DNA of 64,000 nt from assembly GCA_940671915.1 (NCBI GenBank), contig CALNVZ010000174.1, forward strand, positions 78,914,911-78,978,910. The letters are read 5' to 3'. The notes beneath the pieces are model-generated. The model saw only the letters and a program-made list of their open reading frames with translations. It was not told the origin of the DNA and made no database searches. Source of the DNA: Paracentrotus lividus. Taxonomy: Eukaryota > Echinodermata > Echinoidea > Camarodonta > Echinidae. The position numbers and the translations under genes were made by a program. Positions 1 to 14,216 of this stretch are shown piece after piece (positions within the stretch are counted from its first letter, which is position 1; each line of letters opens with the position of its first letter).

Positions 1-735
1 ACTCTGGGGTCTAGCTATACCACCATACCCCCTTTTTCCATCTTCCCAAAGAACATCATCCAATCCCATCACCAATAGCAACCAACACTTATTTGCATAC
101 CTAATATTTGCTTCAAACACAATATGCTGATGGCAATAATTATCACACTTGGCTTTCCATATTTTTTAACCTTTGCTAAGAACATTGCCATGCCTATATC
201 TCTGGGATCAGATCCTTTTGCAAACCCATGGGAAACTTGCACCTGGTATATGAATGCCTGTTTTATATTATCCTAAAATGAAAACTGTTGCTCTATTATT
301 TTTATTAAAATACCAGAAATATGACTTTTTGGATGTTGCATGACATATTATGCATAAGTTTTGCCTTAGATTTTTGGAAAATATAAAAATATCCACTGAT
401 TTTTTTAATGTGTTTTTTTTTCTATAAAAAAATCTGCACATAATGAAATGAAAATTTCATTTCATCACATTTTTCAAAAAAAGCCTTAACAACAACAAAT
501 TGCCAGACTAATAGAGTTTGAAAGATGGGAATGACATAATCAGAACACAAATTGAAACATGGGCCGTGAGTGTGTTTCTACACATGTAACTCATTCTCGT
601 CCTCAAAACACTGTTCTAAATTCCTTGCGACATACTAATCGCATCAGCAGGGTACATGGAAACATTGATCAGATTAAACTCTGCATCAACATCATATGTG
701 TTGTGAGATGGCTTAAGGTCTTACTCAACTTTTAC

Positions 736-916
736 CTGGGGTGTGTTTCACCAATTCGTTCGGAAAGTTACGAATAGCTTTACGGTGGTCAGTTCTTGAG
801 TATAGCACTCAAAAACATGTGCCAGTTGTTACACTTGACTTTATCAACATGTATCATTTATCACCATGTTTAAAGTCATTCATAACTTTATGAAAGACTT
901 GGTGAAACACAACCCA
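736..916. mobile_element. GGGTGTGTTTCACCA hairpin MITE, copy 1
   Basis: Left end CTGGGGTGTGTTTCACCAA and right end TTGGTGAAACACAACCCAG pair for about 45 bases with mismatches, including AAAGTTACGAAT / ATAACTTT. Related hairpins lie at 34768 and 44703. No coding capacity. Confidence 0.6.
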
Positions 917-1736
917 GTGACTGCAAGAAGGGACTAGAACTGAGTAGATAGATGTCTTTTTTTTCTCTGCATAAAAAAAAAAAAATCAAATTCCTATGAC
1001 AATATTTCAAATTATGAATTTAAATTAAACCACTAACAATAATGTGAAAGACAACTATCAATGATACAACTTTTGGCACAAGAAAAGCTTTATTGCTAAT
1101 CCCTTATCTTCAATGATTAATATTCATTATCTAATTGTTGCTGATGTTTGGGACATCTGAGAACACTTACAACGCACCCTATAATAATCAAGGCAAACGA
1201 CAAGAGGTAATAAAATTAACTTTAATCCTAATCCCCTTAGCCTATTTGCATTCATTACTGGTAACCAATTGCAGGCCAATTATCTACTTAACTCTTACAC
1301 AAAAGCCTACAATAACTTCCAATCGTGATAATTATCCACATAATAAACAAATAGAATATTTCCTTACCATCCCTAATTTTGCTAGCATACACCCATTCCG
1401 TGTGATGAAACACAACACAACTAAAGCAATTATACTTCTTGAGGATTCTCAGGAGAAAGGGGAGCTTTCCCTGACTGGAAACCAGATCCCCTGGTAGGAT
1501 CATCCTATTATCTCTCTTCCATGAGGCAATTAAAGGGTTAAACACTTGAGTCAGACTCGACTTGGAATGGTGGACAACTATAGGGCTTGTCACAAGGTAT
1601 GTTTGAGGAAATTGGTGATGTGTGATGAAGTTCACTTGCACCTTTGACTCCTAAAATTGTTTTTGTTTCTATATCAAAATACTAAAAAAGCAATACCTTA
1701 AAGCAGGCATCCACAAATCTATGGTTTCAAGTCTTA

Positions 1737-2000
1737 GGGTGGTATCTCACTTCGCGGAGACGTCTCCGCAACAGAATAGAAAAATCGTCTCCGCGACGGA
1801 TAAAAAGTATTTAGAGGACGGTACCCGCAGACGTCTCCCTCCGAGACGTTCTCTGATTTTAGAGCACGGATTGTTTAAAATAATTGTCGCGAAGACGTTC
1901 CGAATTCAGGACGTCTCGGAGACGTCCTAATACTTTTATCCGTCGCGGACACATTTCTATTCTGTCGGCGGAGACTCTCCACGAGTGAGTATAGCCACCC
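1737..2000. mobile_element. Harbinger-like MITE, copy A (264 bp)
   Basis: Imperfect terminal inverted repeats: GGGTGGTATCTCACTTCGCG at the left and its diverged complement (..CACGAGTGAGTATAGCCACCC) at the right, with extended pairing inward through CGGATAAAAAGTAT / AATACTTTTATCCG. It is flanked by TTA on both sides (1734-1736 and 2001-2003), the three-base target duplication typical of PIF/Harbinger transposons. The interior is full of the palindrome GGAGACGTCTCC. There is no transposase; it is non-autonomous. A second copy lies at 45898. Confidence 0.8.
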
Positions 2001-2003
2001 TTA

Positions 2004-5000
2004 CTCTTATCCAAGGTCTGCGAAATCAGATTTAAAGGCTGAACCAAAGGCAATAGCACATAAATTCAGTTACACATAGTCATTGTCAAGTTTTATACCG
2101 GTATCATATTTTCTTAGCATGTTAATTAATTAAATATCAAGGGTAAACAAAAATTATTTGGAGGGCTACTTTAAATTTACATTGGCATGTTAATTACAAC
2201 CTAACCAAGTATAAACAATATAAATACAGTGAGACCTCTTCTTTTTTTCTTTTTTCTTTTTTTGTTCATAGGGGCTACATTGCCCTAACCACCCATCTCT
2301 CTATTTATTCCCTTGATTATGCCTAACTTTAGGACGGTACTAGTGGTGAGTCAAATAAACATGGATGAATGATTATAATGAAGATGTTTGTCAAGATGCA
2401 TAGGTGGGACTAAAGGGATTTCTCTGGAGGAATACACTGATAATCAAACCTGGCGGACTGCTCCAGGTATCGCTGACAAATTTCATAATAGGATCAACTT
2501 CATATGCCCAAGCATGGAGAAAAAAGGTCAATGTAAACCAAAGGAAGGAAAAAACATGATCAATTATTAGAAGTTATAGAGAGAGGGGGGAATTAGATGT
2601 ATTCTTAAAGAGAATAAAGAGTTATATTCTTTTCATTGCCAGTTGTAAATTTTACTTCAAACACCGACTCTTGTCTCAATGTTTTTGTTTTGTTTTGTTT
2701 TTTCTTAAAACTTAGTAATCTTCTTTAGGTTCAATACTGGAATGTGTATGTTTGAACAAATAAAACATTAAAATTCTATAAAATGTTTTTTTTCTTTTAA
2801 AACATTAATATTTTTGTTAGATTATTGATGGACTTGAAGAGTGAGAAGAAGAAACAACATTTCCTGCTTGCAAGAAAGAAACTAGAGAGGAATTAGTAAA
2901 AATAGGGGATATTGTTTAGTGGAAGAACTTAGAAACATTGGACAAAATGATATTTCCGGTTTCAAAAAGTCACATTAATTCATCAATCTGTGCCATTCGG
3001 CAAGACCAGTACAGATCAAAAGAAATAGGATCCAGGTCTTATTTATCATAGCCCGTTTCTATCAGATTTTTACGATAAACAGAGGACAAGTTATATGTAT
3101 TCCCTGCGGTTTTTACTCTGTCATACTTTCCATTGAACTTCTTTCATTCTCTGCTATATATATCATAGCATCTATGGAGGTCTACCAGACTGGTGATGAT
3201 TTTATAGTAGACTGGTAAAATGAATCCCTAGCCAGTACTCTGGGTCTTTTTTTAACTACCTTTACTGCCTGCCATTTTTTATTTTATAAACTGCAACCAG
3301 CTGCTTCTAAAAATGAATTGTTAGCTGCAAAATCAAACACTTTTTCCATTTATAGAGAAGTCTACATGATATCTTAGCCTATTGGTGTAAGTTTCTGCTT
3401 AAATTTCAAGTGCATGTAGTATTATGTTAATGGGGGATGATATCAATAATATAATTACTTTGTTTAGTAAATGAAAGACTTAAGAATATATTAATGATAA
3501 AAATTATGTATTGATTCAACTTGATTCCTTCATGCAAGTACACTTATAAAAAGAAAGACCACAAAAATTGTAGGAAAGTTCAATCTTCTCAATCGTATTT
3601 ATCAACTTTGACAGTTATAAGAAGTTAAAACAAAAAATGTTTCATGTGCTTATTCCCCCTCGTCTATGATATAACGTTCATGTGTCTATGCCTTTCCATG
3701 GATATCTCATCTTTGAACACGAATGCGATCCATTACAAATGTAGAAATACAATTTGAGACATAAAGTGGATTGACTGGAGATTAATGTAGAAGGGAATAT
3801 CATCTAGAGTTTCCCTTCTCTGTCCTTCAAAGAGAATTGATACCTGTCAGATGAAGACTCTTCATGATATATGACTTCTATTCAAGGGATTCATCTTTCA
3901 ATGTTAGAGTATAACGATCCTGTATGCCCATAAACATAGAAATCCACACTGAATTTGGACATTAGCAGTGATCACATGGCTGTAGATATACAGGGAAGGC
4001 TGTGTTTAGCTATATAGGTGACATCACACACAAGCTTTATTATATCAAAATAGAATAGTTACAATATGATAATTGTATTAATGAGTCTGAATGCAAACCA
4101 ACAAAACGTTGTACAACCAATGCCTTTTGATGTTGAAATATAACAGACACAGAGACAGAAAGACAGACAGAGAGACAGACAGAAAAAGAGAGAGCAAGAA
4201 CCAGATGCAAGATGGGCCTATATGAATAGGTAGAAGATGAACTAATCAATGACATGCTTTTCAAAAGACCAATATTTTGGATAGGCATGCATCATTATTA
4301 TTATCACTGTGTTATATTTGACACCACAATTAATTTCTCATTGAATACATATTACAAAATTCATTATCACTGTTTCCCTTTCATCCTCCTGTTGTCCATT
4401 CTCTAAGATAATTTCCTTGCCCAATAGCAACCAAGCTATGGAGATCAGTGATGCGTTCCTTTAAGGCAATCTGGGGTCTTGGCTCTGGTATGCCATAGAT
4501 AGCCGAGTATTAATATTAGTGATTGTAGGAGAGGGAGATTTGACCATGTCGCCATGCCATGTGTAAAAATTGATATGACTCACCCGTCATAATTCATATT
4601 TACATTATATCCCTTCCCCGGCCCGTTCCCTGGCACCTGCACAATAATAAGAGATGGCGTTGATAATTACATCAAGTTCATGTTCCTCCGATCCTCTACT
4701 TCCTTTGACCCCAGTGAGACTGTGTTCTATTTCACAAGATGGGAGAGGCAGGGGGTCTTTCCCCTTGCTCCAATATTTCACAATACCCTTCTATAAAAAT
4801 CCAATTCCAATAGCAATCTAAACAGACATTAGACACCCGTGTTTGCTACCTTTTCCCTCTCTATTCTTAGCAGTTTTTCCTGGTCCTGCTGGTTATTATT
4901 TTGAATTCCTGAGTTTAGGAATATATATTTTTGGAATGGTATGTTGGGGTTGATAGCTATGGTGTCAAAGATTGGTAGGAATTGTGAATGAATCTCTTTC

Positions 5001-6140
5001 CCAGTTTCCAAGTGAGAAGTGAGTGATGAAAAGGATAATTATTGAAGATCTGAAAATTGCTTCCTGTGTCCTTCAAGGTCATGCGTTGTCACAGACAATC
5101 ACCATCATATTTTCCTCCATCTTTTTTTTTTGTTGCTTTTCTTGCTCATTTTTTAATGGCATCTCAAGCTTTTTGGATCTCTGTCTCTTGTCCCATCTCC
5201 AATTGTCCATGTCTCCTTCTTAAATCCAATCTTCTATGCCTCATTAAGGGATTATTGACCAAGACAACTTTTTTGGGGAAAAAATCTTTGCAGCTTGCCA
5301 CAAACATCTTGTTTGTAGGTCTTTCCTACAACAGGAGAGAAAGGTCTCTTTGACACAATGGCAGCAAATTGCCATCACCAGATATATCCCATTGAGATTA
5401 CCATAAAGGATTATCACGTATGATGATCTGTCTGTGACGTCCCCCAATTGAGCCTTCTGTCTCGTATTCACACAACACTGTAATCGCTTCATTTACCACT
5501 TTCTTCCTATTGAACATAATTACTTGTAAACATGGGTCGGCCCTAATCCCATCTTCAGCCTCAAATTGGCAATTCGCTTACACAACCAACAAAGGTCTTT
5601 GAAGCAAATTCCAAAATCTCTGTTTGTGTATGAAGGCCTTTGTCGACTCAATATAATGAAGTAACAATACAAGATGACCATGTGATGTCTAGTCTGTAGG
5701 GCTAAGTAGCAAAGTTACCTTAGGGCAAGAGTGTTTATGGAGTTTTCACAAGTAAAGAAAGAAGAGAGCGGAAATTGCAACTTCACTCTTTCTCACCTAT
5801 TTATTCTTTCATCTCAACCCTCAGGAATTGTTGACTGATCGATGCTCACTTTTATTGCTTTACTTGTGTCTTAAGGGCATTGCAAATGCGTTCAGTTAGT
5901 CGTATGCATAACAATGAACCAGTATTTTGTAAGCTTACTGTGTTCGATGGTAATTCATCTTCGAAAGTACATCACACAAATTTTCTGTAAAAGGGGAAGT
6001 ACACCATGAAGTTTTATTTTTTTAAGCACTAAAATGAAAAGAAATGTACGAGTGGTTTGAAGAAAATCCACCAAAGAATTATGAATTTATGAATTTTTTA
6101 TTTTTTTAATTTGGAATGCTGATATTTTATGTGATATTTT
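2004..6140. other. No gene seen
   Basis: AT-rich DNA with poly-T stretches and a GACAGACAGA-type patch near 4150. Open frames are short and without protein character. Would be intronic or distal to the KIF26-like gene. Confidence 0.6.
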
Positions 6141-6177
6141 GTGTGGGTGGTGTGTGTGTGTGTGTGTGTGTGTTGTG

Positions 6178-6209
<32 letters not shown>

Positions 6210-6221
6210 GTGTGTGTGTGA
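6141..6221. repeat. (TG)n microsatellite
   Basis: About 80 bases of TG with a few interruptions. An open frame of His-Thr repeats on the minus strand is its translation, not a gene. Confidence 0.95.
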
Positions 6222-9200
6222 GTTGCTCTCTCCAATATGTTGTGTAATGTAAATTCCATAAATTGCCATTTTCAAGAAATATCAATTATTTCACCTCAGC
6301 TGTCAATACATCATCAAACCTACTTTAATATACAGTAATACACGCCTCTATGAAATAGATCTGAAAGAAAAAGGTATGGAATTGAAATAAACAAAATAAT
6401 GGGAGAGCAGCATGCAAAGTGACGTCACAAAATCAAACTTCAAAACGCTCACTTATAACTTTGGTAGATTTTCTTCAAAGCTTCGCTCAATCTATTTAGA
6501 AATCATATCCACAAAACCACAAGCATAAATTCACAATTACAAAGCAATTTGTATCCCAATCTTATAATAATCCCAGAAAAGAAACACACTAGATAAATTG
6601 ATATAACCTTGCCAATCATATACAAAGCGATAATAATTGATTCAAATCAGAAATATCTTTGTTACACTCATCTCTGCAAAAAAAAAAAAAAAAACAAGAC
6701 AATTTCCGTCCTATCCTTAGACCATGGAAAGGTACACAACCTTAGAGCAAATATTAAATAACATCTCGAACAATGAACTAGAAACCACAAATTACTACTA
6801 GACCATTTGCTTCAGAGCCTTTGTACAATAGAGTAACCATTTCTAATGAAAGAACGCCATTGTACCACATGCTTACTAAAGAAAATGATATCAAAAAGTA
6901 GCTCCTACCTCATGTACTATCTAAATACTACTCACAATACAGTTTGTATTGTTAAACTTTCTCTGTTCACGGACAATATATTCCAAAGTTGATCAAAATA
7001 TACATGGGCATAAAATTCCTAAGTTCTGAGATTTTTTTTAAATCGATTGTGGTGGCACTCTACTTTCAAACTCAAAGGAAACAGAAACTTACTTCCTTCA
7101 GGGCATTTGATCATAAATATATCATATCAAAGATAGATTAGGCGCAGGAATTTTCATGGCAGTGCTATAATTTTGATAACAAAACTCTATTGAATGAAGT
7201 ATTGAATGAATTAAGAGTGGGTTAATTCAATTTGACCTTAACAAGAAAGTACATGAATATTGAAGTTTTTCTGAAATATTCCAGAAAACGCTGGTCGAGC
7301 AGTGAGCAATGGGGCCTACATGTAGTCATTGAACACAGAAACAGGACAGTATTTCAAGAAAAATATTCAAGCATGAGAATAAAGTGTGAGAAAATATGAC
7401 AAATATCTATAGGCCTACATGTATCGAGAAACTAGTCACAATACAAGTATTTATTTACTATTTTAGCACTCTTGTAAAATCATAAAACAAAATCGGCTTG
7501 GAATGGAATAAAGATTTGTGGATGTATATAGGCTATCACATATTGCTGAAACTTGTACAAGTCATTTTTACTTTTTAATAGCAAATATTATATTAATGGC
7601 ACAGTTCTTCAACTCTGCAGATGTCACATTTAAGTTACAAATTTTCGGCAACAAAAAGAAGATCAAAATCTGTTGAATCATGATTAAATTTAAGCCTTGG
7701 TCGCACAATAAATTTCATTGTCAGGTTCAAAGTAAAAACCGATCTGTATATTTGTAGGAATACTGGTTGTTGTGGGCGATGTGGCTTCTGTTATTGAGGG
7801 TGGCCATGTTACAATACAAGCAAGGAAAAGAGGTTAACTAGGGTGATTACGACTGTGATTGAGGCCCCGAGGCTCGGCTTAGGATTCTGAAAAGTGTTCA
7901 TTCTCTATATATATGCTCAGAGATTAATGGGGGTAAAATCAGAAAAATGGGAAAGAAAGAAATACCCACAGTTATAACAAGTTATGGTCCAATTCAACTG
8001 GAGCAAGTAATTGCATTATGTACATGTACAACAGATGTTTGAACTGTGCATCATATTTACTGGAATTGTGAAATGTGCCGGAACTAAGTTTATTACTAAA
8101 GTGGATCATTACAAGTCTTTTGCGAGATAAAGAAAAAATATAATCCTGTTAATTCTAGACCAGTAGTTATAATAGATCTTAATCAAATATCCATTACAGA
8201 TAACAGTGAGAGAGAAAATAGTTTCAAATCTGCATTTTCGAATAAGTACCCTAATTTTTAATGTTTCAAAAGCTAGGCTATATGATTACCACACACCTCT
8301 TGTCTTTAATACAGGAAATTTGGTTGATTTTACTACTCAAAATATCATTTGATCTCAATGCTTGACAAATAGAAAAGGCATGTGATTTATATTATTTCAC
8401 ATTTCATTATCCAGGGGCATACAAGGAAAGATAAAAGTGAACAAAAAAAAAATCATGATTAATGATTTGTTTGTTTGTTTGTTTGTTGTTGTTGTTGTTT
8501 TTGTTTTTTTGGGGGGGTTGATAGTTGAAAGTAAATTAATATCTCATTTGTCTTCTGAGGGATTAGAGTATTTTATTATTTTCAAGATAATTTAAATTAC
8601 CTATGAAGGAGCAATACTTTAATCAAAATCACACTGTGTTGAGCTATGGTAGGTGATAGCACCTGTCCCCTCATACTTCAAACACCATGGGTGTTCAGAT
8701 GTCAATTCATCTATTCATATCACCACAGCCAGGTAATGGAATGTCACATTCACTTCTATATATGACCCCGTACAGTAAAGTGACTCATACTTGTACAACA
8801 ATACGCAGTCAAGAAAATCATATTATCTCTACCAGAGAAGTACTTACTGGGACTCCATAACAGCAGAATCATAAATAACATTTCGCTTTCACTTACCCAA
8901 ATGATTGGAAAGGCCGTAAGTGGCATGCTCTCAATACACTTTTCTCCCGAGGCTCCTCAGGACAAGAAGCCTTCTACAGTTACATGTTTACGCCATATTT
9001 CCCCCCTTCTCTCTGGCATAGAATTGCACACAAATAAAGTCAAGATCATTGCTTTACCCATGACCCAGAGAAAGGGGTCACGTAACATTGGTGGAACATG
9101 GTGAATTAGAGTTGGGCGAGCTTCTGGCGTGTTGTCTCTAAGGGAAGTTGAAGATCAACCTCGTTATGGCTAAGAAATAGATGGAGATGCAGGAATGTAA

Positions 9201-9429
9201 ATTCCATGTGAATTGTGGTTTCACAAAAGTTTTGGAATGTAAATGGGAAATGTTCGTTTATTACCCCATCAATATTCTGATTCCCTGGGGGTGCAGAATG
9301 TCTAATGATATCTATTTCTATGTTGTGCTCCAAGTGCTCATACTTGTCATTAATCTTTGTTGTTCCTTCATATTGCATAATTGTTCATATTGCATAATTT
9401 TATATCCCCTTAAATCTTCTTTCTTCCCT
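6222..9429. other. No gene seen
   Basis: AT-rich sequence with (TTTG)n(TTG)n at about 8467-8505. One exact CRE near 6420. Nothing else recognised. Confidence 0.6.
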
Positions 9430-9673
9430 TCTCCACTTCCTCACCTTCTCTCTCTTTCTCTGTCTCTGTCTCTGTCTGTGTCTCTCTCTCTCTCTTCCTC
9501 TCCTCCTCACTCTCTCACAGTTTCTTTCTGTTGGTTTAGTTCAAATTTCAACTTTATCCTCTCATTTTTCCAATACATCCCCTCCCTCTGCATAGATGCC
9601 CTATATTCATCTTTTTTTTTCTCTCTCTCCATCTCTCACAATGTCTCATCACCCCCCCCCCCCCCCCCCCCCC
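9430..9673. repeat. Pyrimidine-rich tract ending in poly-C
   Basis: CT-rich sequence with a 22-base C run at 9652-9673. The long Ser/Leu/Pro frame over it (9181-9819) is a low-complexity artefact. Confidence 0.9.
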
Positions 9674-9972
9674 ATCCTCCACCCTTTCATCTTCATCAAC
9701 ATATAACTTGCCTACAAGATAAACAGTTGTCCATTTCAGAGTTTACCGTCCCTCTTCCACCCTCAGTCCCTGACGTCCCATTCAACATCATCTGTAGGTT
9801 GAATCCCATAGAGGAATGACTAATACGACACAAAAACAGCCAGAAATGAAATGAAAATAATGAAATACAAACGCCCGGAACACATGATAGCATCCCTCCT
9901 GGAATTCGGAATACCTGTGCGGTACTAAAACACCCATTTCCGTTCAAAAAGGAGCGAGATTTTTCGGTGGAG

Positions 9973-9991
9973 ATGGATAACGACGACGGTG
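9973..9991 (+). CDS. Possible tiny first coding exon (MDNDDG..), unknown gene
   Basis: ATG at 9973 has a strong start context (G at -3, G at +4) and is followed after six codons (M-D-N-D-D-G) and one base by GTAAGTAA, a near-perfect donor at 9992. The 150 bases before it are richer in GC and CpG than the surroundings and would be the 5' leader. No downstream partner exon was recognised on the plus strand, so the gene cannot be named. A chance ATG-donor pair remains possible. A minus-strand open frame over 9696-10088 shows no protein character. Confidence 0.22.
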
Positions 9992-12900
9992 GTAAGTAAT
10001 CAGGACAGCTAATGATTGGTACATTTACCCTAATCATAACACAAAGATGCCCATGGGGCCTGTTGAGTGGGTTAGAGCAAATGCCCAAGCTCCTTTTCTG
10101 GGTTAAAGATTCATAGTGTGAATTGGAAATCGCACCTGGAAATTCGATACTCGCAAATTTAAAGGATGTCTATCGTCATTAGGACGTGTAACAAGAATGA
10201 TTTGCAGAAAGGGCACAGGGGTAAACTTTAGGGGGAGTCACGTCCAATGAGTCATAATTTGTATGTTTAGTTTCAAATATTGGTTGAAATGTGACTTTTG
10301 TTAAACTAATATGTCTTGCAAAGGCAGCACATATCCCTTCAATACATGTATCATGAGAAAAATAATTTTGTTGTTTTGTTTTGTTTTGTTGTGTTTTGTT
10401 TGTTTCGCTTTTTTTTTTTTTTTTTTCTTTTCTTTGGGGGGGGGGGGGGTAATCTTTTCAATACATTACTGAGGTGAATTAAATACATATAGGGGGCCTA
10501 GGTATTATAACAAGAGTTCCAGTGTATTTGGCTGGATTTGTTTAATAGTTGAAACGCAGACCAGTATGAATCTTTATAATGCAAATGACACTTTCAATGT
10601 CAATCAAACATTTATTCTATAAACTGTGGTATGTTGATTTTATCCATCACTGGTCTTTATGAGGGCAATAAAACATGAAGTTTTTCACATATGAAACAGT
10701 AAAAACTTAAACATACATTTCATCATTCAAATTAAATAACCATTTGGTTTGTGCTTGCTACATGAACAATTAAAATATACTTCTAATTATCAATCTTTAA
10801 ACTAGCCTGCAATCTACCAAGCATTATACACAAAGGACATGTATTTTGTTTCTCAATTTTTAAAAAAATGGGATCTAGATAAAAAAGAGAGAGAGAGAAA
10901 AGGGGCAGAGATGAGACACCAGGGAAAAAAAAGAATGAGAAGCAAAGATTGTACATGAAGACAATCTGTTGTATATTATTCATTCTTTCTATATTCATTT
11001 TTTTTTTCTTTTATTCCTCAGTGTATCATATTTCCTGTTTCTCAGCCTGTAGAATAAAAGTATCGACAAATCCAAAAATATGGAGAGAATTACTGGCTGG
11101 CTCACGATATCTAAATTTTCCATTAACAGGGATTTACTGAAGTTCAGTTTCAAGAGATCATAGCCTTTAAATCAGGTCCAGATTTAATTTCTCCTCCGCA
11201 GCTTTTTATATCTGGCGGGGCATTACATGATATGCACTTGAATATTGATACTTAGTGTATGACATGATACACAGTGACTCAAAAGAGGAGCCATGAGTCC
11301 CATTTTATCTTGAGTGTATTTTCCTTAAATTGTTTGCCTTTTAAAATTTTGGTATTTTGTGTTAGTATACCTCTATTACAACTTACTAATATTTTATGCA
11401 ATCACAATTTCTATTGTGTTAAGTGAAAATATAAACTGTTTTCCTACAATATTTGTTTTACATGTATGTATTTGAACAGCTTCTTCTTTGTTCAGTGTTA
11501 ACTTATTATTGAGATTGCATTTTTTTTAAAACTTCAACCATGGAAGCTACAAACTACAAATGTATGCTTAACTTATCCATATACCCATCTAGAAGGATGT
11601 ATAAATTTGCAACCCCCCCCCCCCCCCCAGATAAGGGCAACAATCAAACATATTCTTGTACCTTTCTTACAATAAATACTTTTCATGTGGTGAAGATAAA
11701 CTTGAGGAAAAGTATAGTAGTAAATAAGAAACTTGAACTTATGCTTTTTATGAGACATCCTGGAGTCATATCGGGTACAACTTTCCAGCTTGTCTCTCAT
11801 CAAGTGCAAATCCATCTCAGAGAATGAAATCCTACCACATATGACAGTTATAGGCATAGACAACCACATGCACACTTATTCAAACAATCATGGGCTTTAT
11901 TCTCTTGTTTTGAGCATGATCAACCCCATCCTTTTAGTCTAAAAATTGAGATGTGCTCAGATATAAAGCAGATGAAACATGTCAGATATTTGAGAGGTTT
12001 AAAAGAGAAAGGAAATACATCCTTATTGGCATGACAGAGTACTTACTTTTCCTCTTACAAACTTCAATCCAGTACATTAAAAAGAAATTAATACTAGACA
12101 TAATATAGTAGTAGCCGTATTGTCATTTATAAGAAATATCTTGCAATTTTCTATGTAGGGCCTAAGTATTTTGTCTATCATGTAGGTAGAACATGATTCA
12201 TAATTGTGATTTTACATGAAAAGAAAGTTTGATTTGAATATTTGTCAACGTATGTAATCTTGTCAATATTTAAGTTTTAGTGACACATCCTCAACCATTA
12301 CTGCACAGGTTAAGCTTAATTGACAATAGATTTCCTGTGAATCTCTTTCTGCAGGTTTGATCAAGCAATTTCAACCTTAAGGAAATGGAAAGAGCTTAAA
12401 GTATCCTTTTTTTCTAAAAGCAGATGAGTCAAATAATCCAAAAAGAGATCTTGTAAATGGACATGCAATAGATTTCAAGAGCATCTATTCTTTAATCAAG
12501 GCCATTTCTAGAAATCAAACCAACCAATTACTGAGGAGAGTTTGATGGAGTATGACATGGAGGCAAAAGATGTTCTTCTGGTAGATCAATAAGAACCAGT
12601 GAAGAGTAATTGGATAATACGATGGAGGATGTAAACCTATTGCCATGATTGCACTCCGACTGAACCGTACACGCCTCCTCACCCATTGCCCGCTGAGCAG
12701 TCATCTTCGCAAGGTCCGAAAGTGTGTCTGTGCCACTCCGGACAAACCAAACGAGAGATCGCTGCCGCACAACGGTTGGTTGCGGTACTCTGACATACCC
12801 ATTTCCCTAATTGAATGAAATTGATAAACTACAGGGACATTGGTTGGCCGTGACTGTGAGAGAGTAGTCTAGGGACTCGACCCCTTGGGAGAAATTATGA

Positions 12901-14045
12901 ATCAGTTTGGAATTTCATTTTTTTTCTAAGATGTTGGGTTTAATCATCACAAAATGTTCCTTATCAATTAAAGTTTTCAAGTACAATCTATGCTATAAAT
13001 TTTCCCCTCTTACTTTAGTGATCTATAGATAAATGTACATGTACTTGGCCTATAAGGCTACTACAAACTACTCACTTTTCTTACCGGAAATGAGTCTGAA
13101 CAATATGACTATGATCACATTTCATATGAAGCAAGGTCGACTATACATACTGTATCACATCATCTCTCAAAACTTTCATTTAAATTCTAATAAAAGAAAC
13201 TTTCCTCTTTTTTTTTGTACCCTGCATTATGTATGCGTCTAGAGAGAAAGTTATGCCTGCTGAACAGATATGGGGAAATATAATGTGGCAACTTTAATTG
13301 CGAGTCTAATTGCAAGTAATTCATCTCAATCACTCATGTGGCGAATTATCGACTCAAGGATGCAAATTAATCCCTCAGCCTTGAGGATTGCTCACAATAA
13401 GAAACTAATTTTGTATCAAAAAGTTATTTTCAAGTAGAATGAGGGCCTGGGAAAGGTGGCACCAGTAAAATAAAGGGTATCTTAATATGACAATGTCTAA
13501 CAGCATGTAATATCAGAGGAGACATGCAAAATGCAATTATCTGAATGTCATCTAAACTGTATCAATTCAATGAGTAAAATGAAAATTAATGTTGTATTTC
13601 CATATTGCTTCTTTCAAACAATCTCTCATCACATGACTTTGTTTACAGATGTCACATGACCCCGCCTAGCTACATTTGAGATTTAACTGTAAATGACTCA
13701 TCCTATACAGAAATTGATACATCATTGTAACTATAATGAAACGTGGTATATAAAAGCACCATGGAAACAGCACTAAACATGTTAAATAGATCATCATAAC
13801 AAAAATATATTTGTGGAGTTACACCTAATATATTTGATTTCATCTTGATGAAGGATGCACTTTTTCTGTATCAATCAAACCTATTAAATGTGGAAGTCTT
13901 AAAAGTGAAGGTTTCAAAACAGGCTTTCCCTTTCTTTCCTTTATTGAGCTGGGACTCTAGCAAAATACTCAAGATAATTTTGTACACACTTCTACGGCTT
14001 TGAGGGCTATTTATATCATATTGCGATCCATGTTTATATCATGTG
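9992..14045. other. No confident gene; one GC-rich patch near 12640-12790
   Basis: Poly-G at 10436-10449 and poly-C at 11613-11628. TATATAAAAG at about 13750 resembles a TATA box but no transcript start or ORF follows. The patch at 12640-12790 is discussed as a finding. Confidence 0.5.
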
Positions 14046-14094
14046 CCTCTCTCTCTCTCTCTCTCTCTCTCCCTTTCTTTCTCTTACTCTCTTA

Positions 14095-14131
<37 letters not shown>

Positions 14132-14177
14132 CCTTTCTATCTCTGTCTCTCTGTTTCTCTCTGTCTCTCTCTCTGTC

Positions 14178-14213
<36 letters not shown>
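14046..14213. repeat. (CT)n microsatellite
   Basis: About 170 bases of CT with CTTT and CTGT interruptions. It makes overlapping Leu-Ser frames on the plus strand that are not genes. Confidence 0.95.

Positions 14214-14216
<3 letters not shown>

Noticed and set aside
9181-9819. 212-codon plus-strand open frame
   Set aside because: Most of it is CT-rich and poly-C low complexity (Ser, Leu, Pro runs), with no domain or splice support.
13749-13785. TATATAAAAG followed by ACCATGG
   Set aside because: The ATG would lie upstream of the expected start of transcription and opens no useful frame.
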